NCBI GenBank assembly: GCA_017880715.1 | Contig: JADGRT010000105.1 | Coordinates: 1 to 8,249, forward strand | Origin: Verrucomicrobiia bacterium | GTDB taxonomy: Bacteria; Verrucomicrobiota; Verrucomicrobiia; Limisphaerales; UBA1319 | Direction of reading: 5' to 3' | Length of the DNA stretch: 8,249 nt | Shown: in pieces, positions 1 to 7,218 of the stretch | How the letters are laid out: every line of letters starts with the position of its first letter | Position numbering within the stretch: position 1 is the first letter of the stretch | Program-made: the position numbers and the translations under genes | Notes under the pieces: model-generated | Seen by the model: the letters and a program-made list of their open reading frames with translations, nothing else | The model's database searches: none | Told to the model about the DNA's origin: nothing

Positions 1-771
1 GCTCGAGATGCCCGCGAATCCGTTGGGAGCAAAAGGCGTCCAGTTCTCCGGCTTCACATAGAAAGCGCCGACTACCAGGAAAAAGCCGAGAAATCCCAGC
101 TTAATAATCACGATAACCGTGTTAAATCCGGCGCTCTCCTTGATGCCGATCACCAGCAGCCAGGTCAGCAGCATCACGATGGCAAACGCCGGCAGATTAA
201 AAACCAACGGAATACCCGCCAGGCGAGGAGCCTCGGCCCAGGCTTGCGCGGCGGCGCGCACGGTCATATCCAGGGAATGGGGATCTCCCCCCGCCAAGAC
301 TAACTGTCCCACTTGTTGCGACGCCTGGAGGGCCCCGCGATAATCAGTCCCCAACCAGAGGGGGTATGACACATGCAGTCCGCGTAACAGTTCCTGAAAA
401 TAGCCCGACCAGGAGATGGCTACCGCCACGTTGCCCACGGCATATTCCAATACCAGATCCCAGCCAATGATCCAAGCCACCAACTCGCCCAGGGTGGCAT
501 AGGCATAGGTGTACGCCGATCCGGATACCGGCACCATGGCCGTCCACTCGGCGTAACACAAAGCGGCGAAGCTGCAAACCACCGCCACCATTAAAAAGGA
601 GAGCACTAGCGCGGGACCCGCCCCCAAATGTCCAGCTCCGCCCGCCGCCGCCGTGCCGGCCGTGGAAAAAATGCCCGCCCCAATGATGGCTCCGATGCCC
701 AAGGCGGACAAGCTGACCGGCCCCAAGGTCCGTTTGAGTTGGCGCTCGGCCAGTTCGGTTTCCCGCACCAT
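1..771 (-). CDS. APC-family amino acid permease, N-terminal half (partial, runs off left edge)
   Basis: Predicted inner-membrane amino acid transporter of the APC superfamily, close in sequence style to YfnA/cationic amino acid transporters. Reading from the ATG at 771 gives 257 residues with no stop before the window edge; full members are roughly 450-550 residues. Residues 27-35 read GAIIGAGIF, the unwound substrate-binding stretch of helix 1. Further family signatures are CYAEW (72-76), VPVSGSAYTYAYATLGEL (about 80-97), IIGWDLVLEYAVGN (about 101-114), GIKESAGFN and FYVKPENWTPFAP near the visible end. A loop of roughly 55 residues (about 130-188) between predicted helices looks longer than in compact members. 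The start is uncertain: family-like sequence (LFRRKAL) lies upstream of this ATG, so a TTG at 780 or another non-ATG start is possible. The gene diverges from the LamG gene across about 100 bases. Family call is secure; substrate is unknown. Confidence 0.93.
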   Translation of the reverse strand, partial: MVRETELAERQLKRTLGPVSLSALGIGAIIGAGIFSTAGTAAAGGAGHLGAGPALVLSFLMVAVVCSFAALCYAEWTAMVPVSGSAYTYAYATLGELVAWIIGWDLVLEYAVGNVAVAISWSGYFQELLRGLHVSYPLWLGTDYRGALQASQQVGQLVLAGGDPHSLDMTVRAAAQAWAEAPRLAGIPLVFNLPAFAIVMLLTWLLVIGIKESAGFNTVIVIIKLGFLGFFLVVGAFYVKPENWTPFAPNGFAGISS

Positions 772-837
772 GACGGCCAAGGCTTTTCTTCGAAAGAGCG
801 TTTTAAATTTTCTAGTTTACATTTCGACCAAGTCCGA

Positions 838-843
838 CGTATA
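838..843 (-). promoter_or_regulatory. Candidate extended -10 element for the permease
   Basis: On the minus strand the sequence reads TGCTATACG, an extended -10 pattern (TGn followed by TATACG) in the short divergent intergenic region. A TTGAAC lies 20 bases further upstream, too far for a good -35 match, which is why the extended -10 matters. Transcription would begin near position 831, about 60 bases before the ATG at 771. This is a consensus match by eye only. Confidence 0.25.
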
Positions 844-875
844 GCATTAAACCTGAAACCCGGGTTCAAAATCTT

Positions 876-1604
876 ATGAATGGCAATGGGATGTCGATGC
901 TCTCAGGCATCGCCGCGCTGGGGCTGCTGGTGAATGTCTCCGGTCAGGAGGGAGCCAAAACGGCACCCTTGGACAACGATCCGCATCTGGTCGGTTGGTG
1001 GAAGTTCGAGGAGACTGCCGGCAAAAATGCCGCGGATTCCTCCAAACAGCCTCATGCCGGCACGCTGGAAGGCAGTTTGTCCTTTGACACACATTCAGCT
1101 CCCGGTCGCACGGGAAAGGCCATCCGCTTCGATGGCAACAATGATGCCATTCGCCTTACCGGCTTCAAGGGCATCACGGGAACCGCACCGCGCACCGTGG
1201 CGGTTTGGATCAAGACGCCCGCCACGGCCGGCGATCTCGTTACGTGGGGCACCGATGATGTCAGCAAAATGTGGAGCTTTACGCACATCCGCGGCCGCAT
1301 CGGCGTAACGCCCAAAGGCGGCTATCTCTACATGAAGGCCGCCCTCAACGACGACGCGTGGCATCATGTCGCGGTGGTGGTAACCGAACCCTCGCCCCCG
1401 CGGCTCGACGGCCAGGTTAAGCTCTACAAAGACGGCGAGTTGGCCGAAATTGATGACATCGGATTGCTGGACCTGGTGCCCATCGAGACCGGAAACACCT
1501 TGGATGTCACCATCGGACGGAAATTCAAGGGCCTGATGGACGACCTGCGCATTTACGACCGCGCCCTTTCCGAGGATGAAGTCAAAGCCTTGTTCAAGCC
1601 GTAA
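876..1604 (+). CDS. Secreted LamG-domain (concanavalin A-like fold) protein
   Basis: A 242-residue protein that is almost entirely one LamG/concanavalin A-like jelly-roll domain, a fold that commonly binds carbohydrate or other surface ligands. Visible signatures are GWWKFEETAG (40-49), GRTGKAIRFDG (77-87), RTVAVWIKT (106-114), DDAWHHVAVV (159-168), VKLYKDGEL (181-189) and the typical ending GLMDDLRIYDRALSEDEV (219-236). The first ~23 residues contain a hydrophobic stretch that may be a signal peptide, although positive charges before it are missing; Met6 (891) or Met8 (897) are alternative starts. No ribosome binding site is obvious. No catalytic domain is fused to it. It is the first of five same-strand genes, 32 bases before the AKR gene, so it may be the promoter-proximal member of that operon. 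Ligand is unknown. Confidence 0.85.
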   Translation: MNGNGMSMLSGIAALGLLVNVSGQEGAKTAPLDNDPHLVGWWKFEETAGKNAADSSKQPHAGTLEGSLSFDTHSAPGRTGKAIRFDGNNDAIRLTGFKGITGTAPRTVAVWIKTPATAGDLVTWGTDDVSKMWSFTHIRGRIGVTPKGGYLYMKAALNDDAWHHVAVVVTEPSPPRLDGQVKLYKDGELAEIDDIGLLDLVPIETGNTLDVTIGRKFKGLMDDLRIYDRALSEDEVKALFKP

Positions 1605-1636
1605 ACGGATGGTTCTTTAACCCAACGAAAACTGAT

Positions 1637-2653
1637 ATGAAAACCCCACCAGTAACCCGCCGCAAATTTGTCCGCGACACCGCCCTGGCGGCCGCGGGGG
1701 CAGCCATCGGCTTGGGCGGAATGGCTGGCGCCAGCGTCCAGGCGGCGGCTGACAAACCGGTCGATACGTCCAAGATCCTCAATTACAATCCGAATATGGA
1801 ATACCGCCGGCAGGGCAAAACGGGCCTGATGGTTTCGGCCGTTTGCCTGGGTGGCCACTCGCGGAACAACGACCAGGAACGCTCCGAGGTCATCAGCCGC
1901 TGTATTGACGCCGGCATTAACTACATCGACGCCTGCTGGGACAACGAGGTGAAGCGCGACGCCAAGGCGCTCAAGGGCCGGCGGGATAAAATGTACCTGG
2001 CCCTGTCGCACGGGGCCGCCGAGGTGCGCAACGAAAACTTTCGCACGTCCAAGAAATTGCTCGAGTCGCTCGATTCGCTGCTCCAGGACTCGAACCAGGA
2101 ATACACCGATCTGTGGCGCATTACCTGCATGGAACCCGGCGGCCGGCATAACTTCGATACGGCCTGCGAGATTGTGGACGCCCTCGAAAAGGCCAAAAAG
2201 CAAGGCAAGGCCCGTTTCGTCGGATTCTCCACGCACGACAAGCGCTGGATCAAGTTCATGATCGAATATTTTTCGCAGATCGACGTCGTTTGTTTTCCTT
2301 TCACCACCCTGAGCAAGACCGCGCCGACCGACAGCATTTTCGAAGCGCTGAAGAAGTGCGATGTGGGCGCCTTCGGCATCAAGCCGTTCGCCGCCGGGAC
2401 GCTGTTCACGGGCAACCAGGAGGAAGACTACAAGCGGGCGCGCCTGGCCATTCGTTACATTCTGCACAGCAAAACCGTCCTTCCCATTCCCGGCATGCAT
2501 AACGTGGCGGAGGTGGACAATGTCGTCAAAGCCGTGCTGGAACGCCGCGAACTGGATGTAAAAGAAAAGGCGCAAATCGAGAACCTCAACGATCACCTGA
2601 TGGCAAATCTACCGAACCATTACCAGTGGCTGAAACAGTGGGAATATGTTTAA
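1637..2653 (+). CDS. Tat-exported aldo/keto reductase-like protein with a degenerate catalytic tetrad
   Basis: A 338-residue protein of the aldo/keto reductase (TIM-barrel, NADPH-dependent) superfamily. The N-terminus has a twin-arginine signal (TRRKFVR, 7-13), a hydrophobic Ala/Gly stretch and a likely cleavage site near residue 38, so the folded protein should be exported to the periplasm. AKR landmarks are YRRQGKTGLMVSAVCLGG (56-73), GINYIDA (93-99), ALKGRRDK (111-118), GKARFVGFSTH (190-200) and the C-terminal GIKPFAAGTLF and PIPGMHNVAEVDN segments. By eye, the usual Asp-Tyr-Lys-His tetrad reads Asp98, Asn103, Ser124, Thr163, so only the Asp seems kept. Classical carbonyl reduction is therefore doubtful. 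It resembles, from memory, a Tat-exported AKR group common in Planctomycetota and Verrucomicrobiota. Its end overlaps the cytochrome gene by 8 bases, suggesting coupled translation. Fold call is secure; reaction is unknown. Confidence 0.9.
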   Translation: MKTPPVTRRKFVRDTALAAAGAAIGLGGMAGASVQAAADKPVDTSKILNYNPNMEYRRQGKTGLMVSAVCLGGHSRNNDQERSEVISRCIDAGINYIDACWDNEVKRDAKALKGRRDKMYLALSHGAAEVRNENFRTSKKLLESLDSLLQDSNQEYTDLWRITCMEPGGRHNFDTACEIVDALEKAKKQGKARFVGFSTHDKRWIKFMIEYFSQIDVVCFPFTTLSKTAPTDSIFEALKKCDVGAFGIKPFAAGTLFTGNQEEDYKRARLAIRYILHSKTVLPIPGMHNVAEVDNVVKAVLERRELDVKEKAQIENLNDHLMANLPNHYQWLKQWEYV

Positions 2654-3218
2654 CCGGTTTTGGTTTGGAATCGCGGCAGCCATCGCCTTCGCGAGCACTG
2701 GCTGCGAACAAAAGCCGGCGGGAAAGAACCGCCCCGGCGCCGTCGCCACTTTGGCGGCCTCTCCGGCAACCGCCCCCAGCCAGCCCGCCCCGCTTAAGGA
2801 TAAGCCGGACCCGGCTAAGACCGACCCACCCCTGCTGCTCCTCGATGATACCGCCGAAACCAAGACGGAGGCCGGCTCGGGAGCGGACAACAGCCGCTGC
2901 CAGGTCTGCCATCTGAACCTCGCACCGGAAGAACTGGCCATGACGCACGCCAAGGCCAGCATCGGCTGCGCGAAATGTCACGGCGCCTCCGATGCGCATA
3001 TCGCCGATGAATCCTGGGCCTCGGGCGGCAACGGCACCGCGCCCGATGCCATCTTCCCCCGGACCAAAATCAATGCGTTCTGCCTGGGCTGTCATCCCCA
3101 AGACAAAATCGATGCTGAGGTCCATAAAGATGTCCCGGCGAATACGGACGGAAAACAAGTCTGTACCGACTGTCACGGCAAGCACCGCCTGGCCACGCGC
3201 AAGTGCCAGTGGAAGTAA
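2646..3218 (+). CDS. Tetraheme c-type cytochrome lipoprotein
   Basis: A 190-residue predicted periplasm-facing electron carrier. The N-terminus is a short basic/hydrophobic signal ending in STGC, with Cys20 as the probable lipidated residue; Ser rather than Leu at -3 makes the lipobox slightly atypical. A Pro/Ala/Lys-rich low-complexity linker (about 24-80) follows. Four CxxCH heme-attachment motifs lie at 85-89 (CQVCH), 108-112 (CAKCH), 146-150 (CLGCH) and 173-177 (CTDCH). The protein has exactly four other histidines (101, 118, 160, 180), enough to give every heme a second His ligand, as in low-potential multiheme cytochromes. An extra Cys186 lies near the C-terminus. The start codon lies inside the end of the AKR gene, so the two are probably co-translated and may be redox partners. 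The specific partner and direction of electron flow are unknown. Confidence 0.92.
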   Translation: MFNRFWFGIAAAIAFASTGCEQKPAGKNRPGAVATLAASPATAPSQPAPLKDKPDPAKTDPPLLLLDDTAETKTEAGSGADNSRCQVCHLNLAPEELAMTHAKASIGCAKCHGASDAHIADESWASGGNGTAPDAIFPRTKINAFCLGCHPQDKIDAEVHKDVPANTDGKQVCTDCHGKHRLATRKCQWK

Positions 3219-3281
3219 GGGGGAACCTTTTTAATGCTGGCATGACGGCGGAAAAGATGCGATAAGGCGGGACGGTCTGTC

Positions 3282-4949
3282 ATGCAACGCGTGGTTTGGA
3301 TAATCGTGTTAGTGGGCTTCGGCTTGATGCTGGTGTTCTGCGGTCTGCTCGTGCCCGCGCATCTGCGGGCGGTGGATGCCGCGGTCATCGAACAGGCGGG
3401 CGTGGGAACACGCTCGCTAATCGAGGAAGGCTATTCCCTGTTAAGTCTGGAAAAAGAGGGGCCGGCGCGGCTGTTTTGGCAGGTCGCCCAAGCGGAAAAG
3501 GCAGCGGGCCATGAAAAGTTGGGCCTGGCCCTGACAAATTTCACCGATTCACATCCTGGCTTGGCCCTTTGGGGCGGCGCCGACCCTTATCTGGAACGGC
3601 TCTTTCCCAAGGAGGCCTCGACCCCCCGCGCGGTTTTCCAGCCCATCTCCGACTTTGTCGAGCGACCGGAGAACCGTGAGCGGTTGCGGGAGTTTCTCCA
3701 GGCTTCGCCGCGGCCGAGTGTCCGGGATATCTTACACACCCGCCTGCTGACCAATACGGTCCTGTTCCCGCCGGCCACTTTCCCTTCCGGGCAGGCGCTG
3801 GATGGCGTGATCCTGCTCACCGGACTTTTGCTGCAGGAGGATCAGTTGGCGCCGGCGTTGCAGGGTGAAATCGTCCGGTTGGCGGAACAAGCGAATCGGC
3901 ACGGCGATCCGCAACAGTTGGAACCGGTTTTTCTGGATTTGTTGTCCTTGGGCAAGCGGTACAATTGGGCTCAGTATACTATGTTTCTTCGCCCGATCGA
4001 AGCTGTGCCGACGCTGCACCATCTGGCCGAACTCGTCCGCCAGCACGATTCGCAGCGGGCAGCGCTGTTTACGGCGGTTCACTTCAGCGGCCAACCCGCG
4101 GCCGTTGCCGGTTACCTCAGGGAATTCAGCGAGACCGGCCTGGCCGATGTGCGCTTCGGCTTGCGCGCCGGGCTCGGGGGGGTACGAACGTTGTTGACCC
4201 GCAAGCAGCGGATTTACTATCCAGACTTCCGCCAACAGGTAGTGCAGTATGATCCTTTTTATACCTTTTTCTATGCGTTGTTGGGCTGGTGCCGGCTCGC
4301 CTTGTGGGCGGCTCTGGGGCTGAAATACTTTTTCTTCCTGGGCGGCGGATTCTTGCTGGCCCGGGCTTACCAGTTGGCAAAGTTTGCCGTCGCCACCCCG
4401 GAGCATCCGCTGCCCGGGCCCGGCCTGGCCGCAGCCTACCAGGGTTTGCAGGCCCTCGGTTTCCTCCTGGTAATCCTCTTTCTGAACGAGCCGTATCTCG
4501 CCCAGGATAGTCAGCCGCCGGAGCTGCCGTTACGACTGCAGTTGCCCATGGTGGGCAGCGCCGTCTTGGCGGGAACCGCCCATGCCATCACACCTATTAT
4601 GAATACCTTAGCTCTCTTTTCGCTCCTCTTGTTTTTTGTCCTCCAAGCCCTCATTTACACGGCCTGCCTGATCAAAGTAGCCGAGATCCGGCGGCAAAAG
4701 GCGGAGCCCCGCCTGAAATTGCGGCTGCTGGATAATGAGGAACATCTCTTCGATGCCGGCCTCTATTTTGGCTTTGTCGGCACGATCATTTCGCTGATTC
4801 TCATGTCCATGGGCATCGTTAAACCCAGCCTGATGGCCGGTTATTCGTCCACCTCGTTTGGCATCATCTTCGTCTCCATCCTCAAGATTTTCCATGTGCG
4901 TCCGTTGCGACGGAAACTGATTTTGGAAAGTGAAAGCCTCGCCCCATGA
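3282..4949 (+). CDS. Large polytopic membrane protein with a C-terminal MotA/TolQ/ExbB-like channel segment (tentative)
   Basis: A 555-residue protein I do not recognise by name. It has an N-terminal membrane helix (4-24), then about 300 mostly helical soluble residues (27-325) that would be periplasmic, then membrane segments at about 328-365 (one or two), 381-402, 439-464, 491-512 and 518-537. The last three form a pattern like TolQ/ExbB: a helix entering the cytoplasm, a basic stretch (KVAEIRRQKAEPRLKLR), a helix with GFVGTIISL (497-505), a short turn, a helix with GYSSTSFGIIF (520-530), and a basic tail (HVRPLRRKL). This mimics the GxxGT and Ser/Thr-Gly signatures of proton-channel subunits, but the match is weak and by eye. 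The next gene overlaps by 4 bases (ATGA) and has a MotB/ExbD-like N-terminus, supporting a complex. It starts 63 bases after the cytochrome gene. The only in-frame ATG is the one used, since a stop lies at 3243-3245. Confidence 0.8.
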   Translation: MQRVVWIIVLVGFGLMLVFCGLLVPAHLRAVDAAVIEQAGVGTRSLIEEGYSLLSLEKEGPARLFWQVAQAEKAAGHEKLGLALTNFTDSHPGLALWGGADPYLERLFPKEASTPRAVFQPISDFVERPENRERLREFLQASPRPSVRDILHTRLLTNTVLFPPATFPSGQALDGVILLTGLLLQEDQLAPALQGEIVRLAEQANRHGDPQQLEPVFLDLLSLGKRYNWAQYTMFLRPIEAVPTLHHLAELVRQHDSQRAALFTAVHFSGQPAAVAGYLREFSETGLADVRFGLRAGLGGVRTLLTRKQRIYYPDFRQQVVQYDPFYTFFYALLGWCRLALWAALGLKYFFFLGGGFLLARAYQLAKFAVATPEHPLPGPGLAAAYQGLQALGFLLVILFLNEPYLAQDSQPPELPLRLQLPMVGSAVLAGTAHAITPIMNTLALFSLLLFFVLQALIYTACLIKVAEIRRQKAEPRLKLRLLDNEEHLFDAGLYFGFVGTIISLILMSMGIVKPSLMAGYSSTSFGIIFVSILKIFHVRPLRRKLILESESLAP

Positions 4950-6406
4950 ACCGTTCCATTCTCATCGTCATTGCCGATTTTCTGCTGGTCAGCCTGCTGG
5001 CCTTTTCCAGTTTTGAGGCGGACAAACTGGCAGGAGATCGCTCCGCGTCCGCCCCCTCGCTGACGCTGAAGGCCGAGGCCTTGAGCGGCAATAAGGACCT
5101 GGTGAACGTGCTCCAAGTGGCTTGGGACAAGGAACGCCGCGCCCGGGAAAAACTGGCCGGCGACCTTACCCAAAGCCAGGCGGAGCTGCGCGCGCAGGAA
5201 AACCGACTGACCGAACGCGACCGCTTGCTGACGGAACGTGAAAAACAAAATCAGGTCTTCCAACAGAATCTTCGGCTGACCGAGCAGCAGGTCCGCCAAC
5301 TCGAACAGGAACAGGCGGCGCTGCAACAGCAGTACGCCGCCGCGCAAACCAACCTCCAGATCCTGCAACCGCAGTTGCGCCGGGAACAGGAGCAGGCGCT
5401 CCTCCTACAACAGCAATTGGCGCAGTGGGAAACAAACCGGCAGGCCTGGGAGAGCGCCAAGTCGAAACTGGCCGAACAACTGCAGGCCTCCGAGACTGAA
5501 AAACGCTTAAACACCCAGCAGCTTGCCACCCTGCAAAACGAAGTGCTGAGGGTGCGCACGGAAAAAGCTCAACTCCTCCAGCACGCCGATAAACTGGCGG
5601 ATGGGGTCACCACCCTGGCGCAAAGTTCCGACCGGCTGGCCGAAAGGATCGCCGCGCTGGCGACCAATTCCGTCGACCTGGCTAAAGAAGTTCACGAGTC
5701 CCGTCCCTTGTCGGCTAACACGATTTTTAGCGAATTCGTGACTAACCGGGTCCCTGGGCAATTCCTCGCCTCCCGCACCGGCTTGTTCGGGCTGGATATC
5801 CACCGGCAACCAAAGACCGAGATGATCTTGGTTAGCGACGGCACCAACACCTTTGCGCTCTGCCACGTGGATGACACCCCATTAGTCTTTTCGAATCCCG
5901 GCCTGGATTGGCATGGTCTGACGGGCACCTTAGGACCTGAGGGCAATCGTTTCCCCATTTCCCAGCTATCGTTCTACCTGTTGGATCCGCGCATCGTGTT
6001 GATCCCCGTGACCGCGGACCATGCCCGGCAATTGGGCTGCAAGGTGTACCCCCTGGCGGCCTATGCTTATAAATTCCAGGACGCCGTACTGGTCGGAGCC
6101 CGCGAAGGCTATTACGGCGAGTGTAAGTTCCAGTTTGACCTGACCACCCCGCAGTACCTCAAAATGGACCGCAGCCTCTTCCGGGGCCTGTTTGGCAAAT
6201 TCAATCCCACCCGCGGCGATTTGGTCTTCAGCAAAACAGGTGAGCTGCTGGGAATTATGGCCAACAGCACCTATTGCGTCATGATTCACAACTTTAAACC
6301 GTATGCCACGATCCAATTCAGCGAAGACGTGCGCTCGCAACCTATCGGCGAGCTGCTGTCGCAATTCTTCCTGTGGTTGTCCCAGTTGCCGCTGAAACTT
6401 CAATAG
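4946..6406 (+). CDS. Membrane-anchored coiled-coil protein with MotB/ExbD-like N-terminal helix and unknown C-terminal domain
   Basis: A 486-residue protein of unknown name. After only four residues it enters a single membrane helix (about 5-22) carrying a buried acidic residue, Asp11, in the context VIADFLLVSLLAF, reminiscent of the YADFMTAMMAFF stretch of MotB and the Asp-bearing helix of ExbD/TolR. Residues 52-250 are a long Gln/Glu/Leu/Arg-rich coiled coil, expected in the periplasm. Residues about 255-470 form a beta-rich globular domain without an OmpA-type peptidoglycan-binding signature. Its segment RGDLVFSKTGELLGI (423-437) faintly resembles the late GDSGGPxxxxxGxxxGI strand pair of trypsin-like proteases, with the active Ser absent. 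The start overlaps the stop of the preceding membrane-protein gene by 4 bases, pointing to coupled translation and a shared complex. Cellular role is unknown. Confidence 0.82.
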   Translation: MNRSILIVIADFLLVSLLAFSSFEADKLAGDRSASAPSLTLKAEALSGNKDLVNVLQVAWDKERRAREKLAGDLTQSQAELRAQENRLTERDRLLTEREKQNQVFQQNLRLTEQQVRQLEQEQAALQQQYAAAQTNLQILQPQLRREQEQALLLQQQLAQWETNRQAWESAKSKLAEQLQASETEKRLNTQQLATLQNEVLRVRTEKAQLLQHADKLADGVTTLAQSSDRLAERIAALATNSVDLAKEVHESRPLSANTIFSEFVTNRVPGQFLASRTGLFGLDIHRQPKTEMILVSDGTNTFALCHVDDTPLVFSNPGLDWHGLTGTLGPEGNRFPISQLSFYLLDPRIVLIPVTADHARQLGCKVYPLAAYAYKFQDAVLVGAREGYYGECKFQFDLTTPQYLKMDRSLFRGLFGKFNPTRGDLVFSKTGELLGIMANSTYCVMIHNFKPYATIQFSEDVRSQPIGELLSQFFLWLSQLPLKLQ

Positions 6407-6532
6407 GCCGCAAAAATAACCGAAATGCGGCACTCCATGCTGCCAGACGCATCGGAAATCGGCGCAATCGCCATTGAGCTGCGCACCGGCGGTGGTTTTA
6501 TCGGCCGCTTTTACCCAACCGTAAACTCCAAG

Positions 6533-7216
6533 TTAGAAATTCGTCTCGATGATCGGACGATAAACGAGTTCATGCACGACCACATCTTCGGGCGCGGTGA
6601 TGCACTGCACGATCATGCGGGCGGCGGATTCGGGCCGCATGTAGTCCGGACGGGCATTGGGCCGGAACGTGGTATCCACGCCGCCGGGGTACACTCCGGT
6701 GACCTTGACTCCGACTTGTCGCGCCTCTTTGGCCAAACATCCCGTGAAGCCATGCAGCGCGTATTTCATGGTCGAGTACACCGAGTAGTTTTCCATCTTG
6801 GTGCGGGCAATGCTGCTGATGACGTTGACGATATGGCCGGATCTTCGTGGGGCCATGTCCTTGAGCGCTTCGCGGGAGAGCAAAATGACGGCCCGGACAT
6901 TGACGGCATAGGAGGCGTCCAGATCCTCGGCGGTCACCTTCTCGAGCGGATCTTTACCCTTGTTGAAACCGGCATTGTTGACCAGCACATCGATTCTTCC
7001 CAATGCCTGGCGGGCGGTGGCGAACAGGCTGACGACGGCCTCGGGATCCGCCAGATCCGCCGCCGTGCCAGCGCATCCGAGTTCTTGTTTCAGGGATGCC
7101 ACCAACTGCGGATTTCGTCCGGTGATGAACAGGTTGAAGCCGGCGGCCTGTAACTGTCGCGCCAATTCGCGACCGATCCCGCGGGTGGCGCCGGTGATGA
7201 GCGTTGCTTTACACAT
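6533..7216 (-). CDS. Short-chain dehydrogenase/reductase (SDR)
   Basis: A 227-residue classical SDR, a cytoplasmic Rossmann-fold NAD(P)H-dependent oxidoreductase. Motifs are all present: TGATRGIG cofactor loop (8-15), Arg34 after the second strand (favouring NADPH), Asp54, NNAG (80-83), Asn106, catalytic Ser134, Tyr147 and Lys151 (YSTMK), and PGGVDT after strand 6. Length is normal for the family, slightly short at the C-terminus. Start choice: the ATG at 7216 gives the usual short lead-in (MCKATLITG) and sits 7 bases after a GGAAGG ribosome binding site. The ATG at 7222 overlaps the upstream stop as ATGA and is the alternative, but leaves only one base after the GGAAGG. It follows the flavoprotein gene on the same strand with 2 bases between, so both are one operon. 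Substrate is unknown. Confidence 0.93.
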   Translation of the reverse strand: MCKATLITGATRGIGRELARQLQAAGFNLFITGRNPQLVASLKQELGCAGTAADLADPEAVVSLFATARQALGRIDVLVNNAGFNKGKDPLEKVTAEDLDASYAVNVRAVILLSREALKDMAPRRSGHIVNVISSIARTKMENYSVYSTMKYALHGFTGCLAKEARQVGVKVTGVYPGGVDTTFRPNARPDYMRPESAARMIVQCITAPEDVVVHELVYRPIIETNF

Positions 7217-7218
7217 AA

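Noticed and set aside
1553..2596. 347-codon minus-strand open frame opposite the AKR gene
   Set aside because: The plus-strand frame has a Tat signal and AKR motifs throughout. The antisense frame is a codon-bias shadow in GC-rich DNA.
3732..4406. 224-codon minus-strand frame within the large membrane-protein gene
   Set aside because: Low-complexity Gln/Arg-rich translation, no domain, fully inside a well-formed coupled gene.
6407..6500. Hairpins in the convergent gap: GCCGCA/TGCGGC (6407-6431) and CACCG/CGGTG (6484-6494) followed by GTTTTAT
   Set aside because: The first has a 13-base loop and no T-run; the second has a 4-5 bp stem with almost no loop. Neither supports a confident terminator call.
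6425..7153. Long plus-strand open frame of 242 codons overlapping the SDR
   Set aside because: It is antisense to a complete SDR with all catalytic motifs, and its translation is Gly/His/Asp-rich with no recognisable domain.
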